Source of the DNA: Candidatus Nitrosacidococcus tergens | Lineage (GTDB): Bacteria; Pseudomonadota; Gammaproteobacteria; Nitrosococcales; Nitrosococcaceae | DNA: 64,000 bases | NCBI RefSeq assembly: GCF_902810445.1 | Contig: NZ_LR778175.1 | Location: forward strand, 186,001 to 250,000 | Direction of reading: 5' to 3' | In this document: positions 34,769 through 43,276 of the stretch, piece after piece | How positions within the stretch are numbered: the first letter of the stretch is position 1 | Layout of the letters: every line of letters starts with the position of its first letter | Translations under genes and position numbers: made by a program | Notes under the pieces: model-generated | Told to the model about the DNA's origin: nothing | The model's database searches: none | What the model saw: the letters and a program-made list of their open reading frames with translations, nothing else

Positions 34769-35527
34769 GTGCGAAAACCCCTAGTAGCTGGTAATTGGAA
34801 GATGAATGGTTTACAAGATACAAATCATCATCTATTAGAGCTTCTAAAAAAAGAAGGAATAGAGAATATAGGGGAACCTGTAGAAATTGTAGTTTGCCCT
34901 CCCTTTATATATTTAGCATATATTAAACATTTGTTAGAAGGATCTAACATGAAATGGGGAGCACAAAACGTATCTCATCATAGTGCAGGTGCTTATACCG
35001 GTGAGATATCTCCATATATGTTAGCAGATCTAGGGTGTCACTTTGTTATTGTAGGTCACTCTGAGCGACGTACTTTATATGGAGAGACTAATGGTATTGT
35101 TGCAAAGAAATTTGTTGCTGCTCAACAAGCAAACTTAACTCCTATCCTTTGTGTTGGTGAATCTCTAAGAGAGAGAGAAGAAGGAATAACAGAACGAATA
35201 GTAAAAGAGCAGTTAGATGATATTTTTTTACATACAGATATTCATGCTTTTAATAAAGCAGTAATTGCCTATGAACCTATATGGGCTATCGGTACAGGTC
35301 ATACAGCAACTCCAGATCAGGCTCAAGAAGTTCATGGTTTTATTCGCAATTATCTTTCCGAACAAGACCCTGAAATAGCAGAAGAATTAAGAATTCTCTA
35401 TGGGGGTAGTGTTAAGGGGGATAACGCTGCGGAGTTATTTGCTATGCCTGATATTGATGGGGGATTAGTAGGCGGTGCTTCTTTAGAAGCAAAAGATTTT
35501 TTAACAATTTGTCAAGCAGCTAGTTAA
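34769..35527 (+). CDS. tpiA: Triosephosphate isomerase
   Basis: A 252-residue enzyme interconverting dihydroxyacetone phosphate and glyceraldehyde-3-phosphate. GNWKMNG with the active-site Lys (residue 11), VGHSERR with catalytic His, and AYEPIWAIGTGHTAT with catalytic Glu and the flexible loop 6 are all present, as is YGGSVKGDN. The start codon is GTG with GAGG about 9 bp upstream. It supports the triose pathway encoded at 9-16 kb. secG follows after 8 bp. Confidence 0.98.
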   Translation: MRKPLVAGNWKMNGLQDTNHHLLELLKKEGIENIGEPVEIVVCPPFIYLAYIKHLLEGSNMKWGAQNVSHHSAGAYTGEISPYMLADLGCHFVIVGHSERRTLYGETNGIVAKKFVAAQQANLTPILCVGESLREREEGITERIVKEQLDDIFLHTDIHAFNKAVIAYEPIWAIGTGHTATPDQAQEVHGFIRNYLSEQDPEIAEELRILYGGSVKGDNAAELFAMPDIDGGLVGGASLEAKDFLTICQAAS

Positions 35528-35535
35528 AAACTATC

Positions 35536-36003
35536 ATGCACAGTTTATTATTAATAATTCATCTTATTGTCTCAGTAATATTAGCGGGATTAGTATTAAT
35601 CCAACATGGTAAGGGGGCTGATGAAGGGGCTTCTTTTGGAGGTGGCGCTTCAGCAACCGTATTTGGTGCCAGTGGATCCGCTAATTTTCTTACACGAGCT
35701 AGTGCAGTGTTTGCAACAATATTTTTTATTACTAGCCTGTCTTTAGCTTATTTTTCTAATCGGGATACTCAAAGTAGAAGTATTACTGAAACAATAAAAC
35801 CAAAAATTGTTGCTGATGAAAATATGGTTATTCCTCCATTACCTCCTGAAGGTGATGAATCAACCAGAAATCAAGTAGTAGATCAAACAGATAAAAAAGC
35901 TGAGAATATGGATTTCAGCAATAAAGTAATAAATCAAATTATAGAAGATTCAAATATAAAAAATAGTGAGTCTCAAAAAGATAATTCAGCATTAGAAAAA
36001 TGA
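35536..36003 (+). CDS. secG: Protein translocase subunit SecG
   Basis: A 155-residue inner-membrane subunit of the SecYEG channel. Two membrane helices are at about 3-23 and 52-72, joined by the SecG loop VLIQHGKGADEGASFGGGAS and SATVFGASGSANFLTR. The remaining 80 residues are polar, low-complexity and acidic, longer than in E. coli SecG (110 residues). It follows tpiA by 8 bp and is followed at once by tRNA-Leu, the same arrangement as secG-leuU in E. coli. Confidence 0.95.
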   Translation: MHSLLLIIHLIVSVILAGLVLIQHGKGADEGASFGGGASATVFGASGSANFLTRASAVFATIFFITSLSLAYFSNRDTQSRSITETIKPKIVADENMVIPPLPPEGDESTRNQVVDQTDKKAENMDFSNKVINQIIEDSNIKNSESQKDNSALEK

Positions 36004-36012
36004 AATTACATT

Positions 36013-36097
36013 GCCGATGTGGTGGAATTGGTAGACACGCTGTCTTGAGGGGGCAGTGGGGAAACCTGTGCCGGTTCGACTCCGGCCATCGGCACCA
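36013..36097 (+). tRNA. tRNA-Leu (anticodon GAG)
   Basis: 85 nt including an encoded CCA. The acceptor stem GCCGATG pairs with CATCGGC (36087-36093), discriminator A. The D arm contains TGGTAGAC. The anticodon stem CTGTC/GGCAG holds the loop TTGAGGG with anticodon GAG. A class II variable arm (TGGGGAAACCTGT region) and the T arm GCCGGTTCGACTCCGGC complete it. It lies 9 bp after secG; a T-run follows 10-20 bp later. Confidence 0.98.
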
Positions 36098-36224
36098 CAA
36101 ATATTACTTTTTTTTCAATCAGGCAGTTACGATAAACTATGATATCGAAATAATATCGCTTAGTTAAACACATTGAGGATTGCTAGGTTAACTTTAAAAA
36201 CAATTTGGAGATAGGTTTAAGTAA

Positions 36225-36245
36225 GGATAGATTATAATTCTATCC
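36225..36245. promoter_or_regulatory. Dyad around a TATAAT box before nuoA
   Basis: GGATAGA (36225-36231) and TCTATCC (36239-36245) are perfect inverted repeats flanking TTATAAT (36232-36238). TATAAT at 36233-36238 is a good -10, although no strong -35 stands at the right distance. The site is 26 bp before the nuoA start. It may be a promoter with an overlapping operator for the nuo operon, or an mRNA hairpin. Confidence 0.4.
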
Positions 36246-36271
36246 CCCTAGAAAATGTAAAAAATGTACCC

Positions 36272-36628
36272 ATGCTAGATAATTATATCCCTATTCTGAT
36301 ATTTATTATTGTAAGTCTCCTTATAGGAGGAGTTTTATTAGGCTTAGGCTTTAGTCTAGCACCTCATCGCCCAAGTCCTGAAAAAAACTCTCCTTACGAA
36401 TGTGGATTTGAGGCCTTTGAAGATGCTCGAATGAAATTTGATGTTCGCTATTATTTAGTAGCTATTTTATTCATTATTTTTGATCTGGAGACAGCTTTTT
36501 TCTTCCCATGGGCAATTGTATTAGATAACATTGGTTTATATGGATTCCTTTCAATGGTTATTTTCCTAGGTATCTTAGTAGTAGGGTTTATTTATGAATG
36601 GAAGAAAGGGGCTTTAGAATGGGAATAG
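36272..36628 (+). CDS. nuoA: NADH-quinone oxidoreductase subunit A
   Basis: A 118-residue membrane subunit of complex I with three helices (about 6-28, 61-82, 87-110). The conserved SPYECGFEAFEDARMKFDVRYYLVAILFIIFDLE region is present (core ECGFE at about 43-47). First gene of the nuoA-N operon, which couples NADH oxidation by ubiquinone to proton export. No strong Shine-Dalgarno before the ATG. nuoB begins inside its last codons. Confidence 0.97.
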   Translation: MLDNYIPILIFIIVSLLIGGVLLGLGFSLAPHRPSPEKNSPYECGFEAFEDARMKFDVRYYLVAILFIIFDLETAFFFPWAIVLDNIGLYGFLSMVIFLGILVVGFIYEWKKGALEWE

Positions 36629-37095
36629 AAGGTATACTAGAACGTGGAGTAGTAACTACTAAGGCAGATCAGTTAATTAATTGGGCGAGAACAGGATCTC
36701 TCTGGCCTATGACTTTTGGGCTTGCCTGTTGTGCGGTAGAAATGATGCATGCTGGTGCTTCTCGCTATGATTTTGATCGGTTTGGTGTTCTTTTTCGACC
36801 TAGCCCTCGCCAGTCGGATGTGATGATCGTAGCAGGTACTCTAGTGAATAAGATGGCACCTGCTTTACGTAAAGTATATGATCAAATGTCAGAACCTAAA
36901 TGGGTAATTTCTATGGGATCTTGTGCTAATGGTGGTGGATATTATCACTATTCTTATTCTGTTGTACGAGGGTGTGATCGTATTATACCTGTTGATATTT
37001 ATGTTCCGGGCTGCCCACCTACTGCTGAAGCTTTACTTTATGGAATTATGCAGTTACAGAATAAAATAAAGCGTACCTATACTATAGCTCGATAA
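36619..37095 (+). CDS. nuoB: NADH-quinone oxidoreductase subunit B
   Basis: A 158-residue peripheral subunit carrying cluster N2, the last iron-sulfur centre before quinone. Ligands are the tandem Cys37-Cys38 (GLACCAVEM), Cys102 (MGSCANGGG) and Cys132 (PGCPPTAEAL). I chose ATG at 36619, which overlaps the nuoA stop and is preceded by AAAGGGG about 8 bp upstream. The longer frame from 36598 would put that Shine-Dalgarno inside the coding region. Confidence 0.97.
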   Translation: MGIEGILERGVVTTKADQLINWARTGSLWPMTFGLACCAVEMMHAGASRYDFDRFGVLFRPSPRQSDVMIVAGTLVNKMAPALRKVYDQMSEPKWVISMGSCANGGGYYHYSYSVVRGCDRIIPVDIYVPGCPPTAEALLYGIMQLQNKIKRTYTIAR

Positions 37096-37129
37096 GTTAA
37101 ATAAAAATTAGAATTGGCTTGGCATTAAT

Positions 37130-37816
37130 ATGGAGATAGTTGAATTAAAAAATCGTATTGAGCAACGGTTAAGTAATGAAATTAGATTTTGTTACATAGA
37201 AAAAGATGAACTTACTATCCAAGCTCCATGTGAACATTATCTCTCAGTACATAATATTCTCCGAAATGAAGAGGAATTTCATTTTGAGCAGCTTATCGAT
37301 TTATGCGGGGTAGATTATTTAGACTATGGAGTTGCTGATTGGTCAACCACTAAGAGCGCAACATCAACAGGATTTAGCCGTGCTGTAGAAGGGAAACAGT
37401 ATAAAGAGTCTACAACTACTGATTCTCGATTTGCTGTAGTTGTTCATCTCCTCTCCATACGGTATAACTGGCGATTACGAGTAAAAACATTTATTAGCGA
37501 ATCTGCGCCAATTGTGCCTTCTCTAATGAATTTATGGGCTTCTGCAAATTGGTTTGAGCGGGAAACTTTTGATCTTTTTGGTATTCTTTTTGATGGCCAC
37601 CCAGATCTGCGCCGTATTCTAACAGACTATGGTTTTATTGGACATCCTTTCCGTAAAGACTTTCCTTTAAGTGGGAATGTAGAAATGCGTTATGACTCAG
37701 AGCAAAATAGAGTTATTTACGAACCAGTAAGTATTGAACCTAGAGTATTAGTCCCTCGGGTAATAGAGAACGATCATCGCTATCAAGTTATGAATAATAA
37801 AGATAATCATGGCTGA
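37130..37816 (+). CDS. nuoC: NADH-quinone oxidoreductase subunit C
   Basis: A 228-residue peripheral-arm subunit, here separate from NuoD (E. coli has a NuoCD fusion). The conserved segment WFERETFDLFGILFDGHPDLRRIL (core ETFDLFGI) and GHPFRKDFPL are present. An extra loop of about 30 residues near position 75-105 (containing GFSRAVEGK) is inserted in the ferredoxin-like fold. The last 8 bp overlap the nuoD start. Confidence 0.96.
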   Translation: MEIVELKNRIEQRLSNEIRFCYIEKDELTIQAPCEHYLSVHNILRNEEEFHFEQLIDLCGVDYLDYGVADWSTTKSATSTGFSRAVEGKQYKESTTTDSRFAVVVHLLSIRYNWRLRVKTFISESAPIVPSLMNLWASANWFERETFDLFGILFDGHPDLRRILTDYGFIGHPFRKDFPLSGNVEMRYDSEQNRVIYEPVSIEPRVLVPRVIENDHRYQVMNNKDNHG

Positions 37817-39062
37817 AATACGCAATTTTACTCTAAATTTTGGTCCGCAGCATCCAGCAGCTCATGGAGTTTTACGTCTAGTGCTTGAAATGGATGGAGA
37901 AGTTATTAAGCGAGCAGATCCTCATATTGGACTACTTCATCGTGCTACTGAGAAATTAGCTGAAAGTAAACCCTTTAACCAAAGTATTGGTTATATGGAT
38001 CGCTTAGATTACGTATCCATGATGTGTAGTGAACATGGCTATGTTCAGGCAATTGAAAAACTCATAGGAATAGAACCGCCGCCACGTGCTCAATATATTA
38101 GGGTAATGTTTGATGAAATTACTCGTATTCTTAATCATTTAATGTGGTTAGGATCTCATAGCATGGATATCGGGGCAATGACAGTATTTTTATATTGTTT
38201 TCGAGAGCGTGAAGATCTTATGGATTGCTATGAAGCTGTTTCTGGTACTCGTATGCATGCCACTTACTACCGACCTGGAGGGGTCTATCGTGATTTACCT
38301 GAAACTATGTCTCTATATGAGCCTTCTAAATGGCACTCTGAAAAGGAAGTAGCACTTCGCAATCAGAACCGAACTGGATCTTTACTTGATTTTATTGAGG
38401 ATTTTACTCGTCGCTTTCCTAAATGCGTTGATGAGTATGAAACTTTACTTACTGATAATAGAATTTGGAAGCAACGCACTGTAGGTATCGGTACAGTAAC
38501 TCCAGAAAGAGCTCTTCAGCTAGGATTTAGTGGTCCTATGCTTCGAGGATCTGGTGTAGAATGGGATCTGAGAAGGAAACAACCTTATGCTATATATGAT
38601 CAGTTGGATTTTGATATTCCAATTGGTGTAAACGGTGACTCTTATGATCGCTATTTAGTACGGATAGAGGAAATGCGCCAATCTAATCGTATCATTAAAC
38701 AATGTGTAGATTGGCTACGTATGAATCCTGGTCCTGTTATAATAGATAATAATAAGGTTGTCCCGCCTAATAGGGAGACTATGAAAAAGGGAATGGAATC
38801 TCTTATTCATCATTTTAAACTATTCACTGAAGGTTATTGTGTTCCAGAAGGAGAAGTATACAGTGCAATAGAAGCACCTAAAGGTGAGTTTGGTGTTTAC
38901 CTTATATCTGATGGTGCAAATAAGCCTTATCGGTTAAAAATTAGAGCACCAGGATTTGCTCACTTGGCTGCTATGGATGAGATGGTAAGTGGACATATGC
39001 TTGCTGATGTTGTTGCTATTATCGGTACAATGGATGTAGTTTTTGGGGAAATTGACCGATAA
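37809..39062 (+). CDS. nuoD: NADH-quinone oxidoreductase subunit D
   Basis: A 417-residue subunit related to NiFe-hydrogenase large subunits that builds the quinone site. NFGPQHPAAHGVLRLVLE (about 10-27), HIGLLHRATEKL and DRLDYVSMM are signature segments, and the C-terminus ends in DVVFGEIDR, as typical. It overlaps nuoC by 8 bp and precedes nuoE by 31 bp. Confidence 0.98.
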   Translation: MAEIRNFTLNFGPQHPAAHGVLRLVLEMDGEVIKRADPHIGLLHRATEKLAESKPFNQSIGYMDRLDYVSMMCSEHGYVQAIEKLIGIEPPPRAQYIRVMFDEITRILNHLMWLGSHSMDIGAMTVFLYCFREREDLMDCYEAVSGTRMHATYYRPGGVYRDLPETMSLYEPSKWHSEKEVALRNQNRTGSLLDFIEDFTRRFPKCVDEYETLLTDNRIWKQRTVGIGTVTPERALQLGFSGPMLRGSGVEWDLRRKQPYAIYDQLDFDIPIGVNGDSYDRYLVRIEEMRQSNRIIKQCVDWLRMNPGPVIIDNNKVVPPNRETMKKGMESLIHHFKLFTEGYCVPEGEVYSAIEAPKGEFGVYLISDGANKPYRLKIRAPGFAHLAAMDEMVSGHMLADVVAIIGTMDVVFGEIDR

Positions 39063-39093
39063 AATATTAATGATGAGAAGGTAGAAAATTAAG

Positions 39094-39588
39094 GTGGCAG
39101 CACAAAGAAGTAATATCCTTTCTGATAAGATATATAGTCAAATTGACCATTGGATCGCTCAATATCCACAGGATAGAAAACAGTCAGCGGTTATTCCCGC
39201 ACTTCATATCGTTCAGGATTTCAATGGTGGCTATTTAACTAATGAATTAATGGATGCTGTAGCAGAATACTTAGAGATGTCTCCTATTAGTGTTTATGAA
39301 GTGGCTACGTTCTATTCAATGTTTGAATTAGATCCTGTAGGACACCATAAAATTTGCGTTTGCACTAATATTTCCTGTCAGCTGTGTAACTCTGATCAAG
39401 TGGTCGCTCATTTAAAGAAGCGATTAGGAATTAGCTTTGATGAAACCACAGAGAATCAGCGCTTTACTCTAAAAGAAGTAGAGTGTTTAGGAGCTTGTGG
39501 TGGTGCACCAGTGATGGCAGTTGGAAATGTTTATTATGAAAATTTAACGCCAGAAAAGATTGATCAAATACTCGAATCTTTAAAATGA
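39094..39588 (+). CDS. nuoE: NADH-quinone oxidoreductase subunit E
   Basis: A 164-residue thioredoxin-fold subunit of the NADH dehydrogenase module carrying 2Fe-2S cluster N1a. Ligands are Cys90 and Cys95 (CTNISC) and Cys131 and Cys135 (CLGACGGAP). The start codon is GTG. The stop overlaps the nuoF start (ATGA). Confidence 0.96.
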   Translation: MAAQRSNILSDKIYSQIDHWIAQYPQDRKQSAVIPALHIVQDFNGGYLTNELMDAVAEYLEMSPISVYEVATFYSMFELDPVGHHKICVCTNISCQLCNSDQVVAHLKKRLGISFDETTENQRFTLKEVECLGACGGAPVMAVGNVYYENLTPEKIDQILESLK

Positions 39589-40850
39589 TTGCATTGAATC
39601 AAGTCTGCTTTCGAACTTTAAAATACGATCCTCCTTGGGAAATTGATACTTATTTTAAAATAGGAGGGTATCGATCATGGAAGAAAATTTTAGAAGAAAA
39701 AACAGATCCGGCAGAAATTATCAATAAGCTAAAAGCATCAGGACTTAGGGGAAGAGGAGGAGCGGGGTTCCCAACTGGGGTTAAATGGAGTTTTATGCCT
39801 CGAAATAAGCCTGGAAACAAGTATATCGTTTGTAATTCAGATGAAGGGGAACCAGGTACATTTAAAGATCGTGATATTCTTCGATATAACCCTCATCAAA
39901 TAATAGAGGGGATGGCAATTGCTGGATACGTGATTGGTGCAAGTACAGGGTATAATTATATCCGTGGAGAGTTTACAGAACCAATCGAGAGATTTAGTAC
40001 CGCACTTAAAGAAGCGTATGCGGCAGGATTATTGGGGAAAAATATATTAGGATCTAGCATTGACTTTGATCTTCATTATTATCCTGGGGCTGGAGCTTAT
40101 ATTTGTGGTGAAGAAACTGCATTATTAAATTCTATTGAAGGAAAAAAAGGGCTGCCACGCTTTAAACCACCATTCCCTGCAGGATATGGCCTATATGGTA
40201 AACCAACCACAATTAATAATACAGAAAGCCTTGCTTCAGTTCCAGTAATCCTAGAAAAGGGAAGTCAATGGTTTTTAGATCTTGGTACACCTACAAGTGG
40301 CGGAAGTAAAATTTTCTGCGTTTCTGGTCATGTTAATAAACCTGGAAACTATGAAATTCCTATGGGAACACCTTTTAAAGACCTACTTGAACTAGCTGGC
40401 GGTGTACGTAATGGTCACACTTTGAAAGCTGTGATTCCCGGGGGAAGCTCAGTACCCGTAGTACCTGCAGAAATTATGATGGAAACTAATATGGATTATG
40501 AATCCATATCAAAAGCGGGATCTATGCTAGGTGCAGGATCTGTGATTGTAATGGATGAAACTACTTGTATGGTACGGGCATTAGATAGGATTTCTCATTT
40601 TTATCGGGAAGAATCTTGTGGACAATGTACTCCCTGTCGGGAAGGTACTGGCTGGATGAATCGGGTAATTCACCGTATCTATCATAGACAAGGTCTTCAA
40701 GAGGATTTAGATAAGCTTATCAGTATAGCTAACAATATCAACGGGCACACTATTTGTGCATTAGGAGATGCTGCAGCAACACCAGTAATAAGTTTCATTA
40801 AGCATTTTCGCAATGAATTCCAATATTACATTGATCATAGAGTTACTTAG
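39585..40850 (+). CDS. nuoF: NADH-quinone oxidoreductase subunit F
   Basis: A 421-residue subunit with the NADH and FMN sites and 4Fe-4S cluster N3. LRGRGGAGFPTGVKW (54-68) binds NADH, NSDEGEPGTFKDR contacts FMN, and Cys345, Cys348, Cys351 (SCGQCTPCREG) with Cys391 bind N3. It is coupled to nuoE by an ATGA overlap. Confidence 0.98.
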   Translation: MIALNQVCFRTLKYDPPWEIDTYFKIGGYRSWKKILEEKTDPAEIINKLKASGLRGRGGAGFPTGVKWSFMPRNKPGNKYIVCNSDEGEPGTFKDRDILRYNPHQIIEGMAIAGYVIGASTGYNYIRGEFTEPIERFSTALKEAYAAGLLGKNILGSSIDFDLHYYPGAGAYICGEETALLNSIEGKKGLPRFKPPFPAGYGLYGKPTTINNTESLASVPVILEKGSQWFLDLGTPTSGGSKIFCVSGHVNKPGNYEIPMGTPFKDLLELAGGVRNGHTLKAVIPGGSSVPVVPAEIMMETNMDYESISKAGSMLGAGSVIVMDETTCMVRALDRISHFYREESCGQCTPCREGTGWMNRVIHRIYHRQGLQEDLDKLISIANNINGHTICALGDAAATPVISFIKHFRNEFQYYIDHRVT

Positions 40851-40883
40851 CAAATAGCTGGTTATAGGAGGCTAAAACCAGAG

Positions 40884-43268
40884 ATGGTTCATATCGAAAT
40901 TGATGGGATAAAATTTAACGTAGAGCCTGGAAAGATGGTTATTCAGGTTGCTGATGAAGCAGGAATTTATATTCCTAGATTTTGCTATCATAAAAAATTA
41001 TCAGTTGCTGCTAATTGTCGTATGTGCTTGATAGAGACTGATAAATCACCAAAGCCTGTGCCTGCTTGTGCTACTCCTGTTATAGAGGGAATGAAAGTAT
41101 TTACTAGCTCAGCTAAAGCAATTGCAGCCCAAAAAGGGGTAATGGAGTTTTTGTTAATTAACCATCCATTAGATTGTCCTATCTGCGATCAAGGTGGAGA
41201 GTGTGAACTACAAGATCTTGCTATGGGCTATGGTAATGATATATCTAGATTTACAGAAGGTAAACGAGTTGTAAGAGATAAAGATATTGGCCCCTTAATC
41301 CAAACTGAACTGACTCGTTGTATTCATTGTACTCGTTGTATCCGGTTTGGCGAAGAGATTGCTGGTTTAAAGGAATTAGGTGCTACCGATCGTGGTGAGC
41401 TCATGGAAATTGGTACCTATATTGATTATAGCTTAACCTCTGAAGTATCCGGAAATGTTATAGACCTATGCCCAGTAGGTGCACTCACTGATAAGCCTTA
41501 TCGCTTTAAAGCACGAGCTTGGGAAATGACAGGGCATCCTGCTATTTCTCCCCATGATAGTATGGGCACGAATATTGAACTACATATTCTACGAAACCAA
41601 GTAATGCGCGTAGTTCCTCGTGAAGATGAGACCATTAATGAGACTTGGATTGCAGATAGGGATCGCTATGGTTGTCTAGGATTAACCCATGAGGATAGGC
41701 TAAAACAGCCTATGGTAAAACAAAATGGTGTTTGGCAAGAAGTAGATTGGGAGGAAGCACTAGGAGCAGTAGCCCATGGATTAAGATCTATAGTGGAGAA
41801 AAATGGAGGTGCTCAGTTAGGTGGTCTTATTTCTCCTTATGCTACAACTGAAGAGCTCTATCTTTTTCAAAAACTACTTAGAGGATTGCACAGTAATAAT
41901 ATTGATTCTCGCTTATATCAACAGAGTTTTCATAATCTTGGAACTCCTCTTGAAGATCTAGTATTTAAGCACTCTATTGAAGAAATAGAAAACTCTGATT
42001 CAATTCTATTAGTTGGTGTTAACCCTCATAAAGATCATCCTCTTCTTGGATTAAGATTTCGCAAAGCAGCCCACCATGGGGCAAAAATAGCGATTATTAA
42101 TCCAGTAGACTATTTAGTACGGTTTCCAGTCGCAGAGAAGATAATCACTGATTCTTATGGAATGATCCATGGGCTTGCAGGAATTGCTAAAAGCCTAATC
42201 GAATTGAAATCAGAAACTTTAGAAAATAGCTGGATAGTACTGCTAGATAACATAGAGCCTCTAAGCTCAGAGCGAGCAATAGCAAAACAATTAGCAGGAT
42301 CCTCCAATGCACGGATCTTTTTAGGAAAAATAGCAGAAGGGCATCCAAATTTTCCAACACTTCAAGCACTTAGTTATTTGATAGGCCAGCTAACCAGTGT
42401 TCAAATAGGATTTATTCCTTCTGGAGGTAATGCGGTAGGTGCGGCTATCGCCGGAGCGCTACCTCATCAAGGTCCTGGTGGTAATTTTGTCCCAGTAAAA
42501 GGGCTAAATTGGCAATCTATGTTTGAAAAAAGGCTTTTAGGATACTTGCTATTAGGAATTGAACCAGAATTTGATTGTATCAACCCTAGATTAGCACAAA
42601 AAGCACTACAAGATGCTAGTTTTGTCGTTTCTTTAACAGCATTTCGTAGTAAATCTATGCTTGAATACTCGGATATTTTACTACCTATTAGCAATTTTAC
42701 AGAAACATCAGGAACACTTATTAATCTTGAAGGGCATTGGCAGAGTTTTACTGCAGCAACACACTCCTCGGGAGATGCTCGCCCCGGTTGGAAAGTATTG
42801 CGAGTTCTAGGTAATCTATTACAAATTCCGGAATTTGAATATTTTTCTTCTGAAGAGGTATGCAATGCACTAAAAGATGAAATTAAAAAAATAGGTAAAA
42901 CTAAAAGAGTTACTTGGTATCCTAAATCTCTAGGTATTGAAAATAAAGAAGACAAAATAGGATTAACAAGAATAGCCGAGCTTCCTATCTACAGAGTAAA
43001 TAGTCTAATTAGACGTAGTCATCCGCTACAACAAAGTCCTGATGGGCAAGCAGCTCATATTGCCTATCTTAATAGTATTGATATAAATAAATTAGGGTTG
43101 CAAAATGCAAAGTATATTGAAGTAAGCCAGGAAGGGAATAAGACTAAGTTACCATTTGAAATCAGTGATCTAGTTGCTGAAGGGTGTATACAGTTAGCTA
43201 CTGGGATTGAAGAGACAGCATTTTTAGGTGCTCCATTTACTTATGTTCAAGTTGCATCAGGGGAATAG
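40884..43268 (+). CDS. nuoG: NADH-quinone oxidoreductase subunit G
   Basis: A 794-residue subunit with N-terminal iron-sulfur clusters and a degenerate molybdopterin-oxidoreductase domain. N1b ligands are Cys34, Cys45, Cys48 and Cys62. N5 ligands are His94, Cys98, Cys101 and Cys107. N4 ligands are Cys146, Cys149, Cys152 and Cys195. I see no CxxCxxxC after residue 200, so the extra cluster N7 of E. coli appears absent. AGGAGG lies about 12 bp before the ATG at 40884. Confidence 0.97.
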   Translation: MVHIEIDGIKFNVEPGKMVIQVADEAGIYIPRFCYHKKLSVAANCRMCLIETDKSPKPVPACATPVIEGMKVFTSSAKAIAAQKGVMEFLLINHPLDCPICDQGGECELQDLAMGYGNDISRFTEGKRVVRDKDIGPLIQTELTRCIHCTRCIRFGEEIAGLKELGATDRGELMEIGTYIDYSLTSEVSGNVIDLCPVGALTDKPYRFKARAWEMTGHPAISPHDSMGTNIELHILRNQVMRVVPREDETINETWIADRDRYGCLGLTHEDRLKQPMVKQNGVWQEVDWEEALGAVAHGLRSIVEKNGGAQLGGLISPYATTEELYLFQKLLRGLHSNNIDSRLYQQSFHNLGTPLEDLVFKHSIEEIENSDSILLVGVNPHKDHPLLGLRFRKAAHHGAKIAIINPVDYLVRFPVAEKIITDSYGMIHGLAGIAKSLIELKSETLENSWIVLLDNIEPLSSERAIAKQLAGSSNARIFLGKIAEGHPNFPTLQALSYLIGQLTSVQIGFIPSGGNAVGAAIAGALPHQGPGGNFVPVKGLNWQSMFEKRLLGYLLLGIEPEFDCINPRLAQKALQDASFVVSLTAFRSKSMLEYSDILLPISNFTETSGTLINLEGHWQSFTAATHSSGDARPGWKVLRVLGNLLQIPEFEYFSSEEVCNALKDEIKKIGKTKRVTWYPKSLGIENKEDKIGLTRIAELPIYRVNSLIRRSHPLQQSPDGQAAHIAYLNSIDINKLGLQNAKYIEVSQEGNKTKLPFEISDLVAEGCIQLATGIEETAFLGAPFTYVQVASGE

Positions 43269-43276
43269 AGTAAGCA

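Noticed and set aside
42467..42955. 162-codon minus-strand ORF inside nuoG
   Set aside because: It lies wholly antisense to nuoG and its translation shows no known domain; its length is expected from codon bias on the coding strand.
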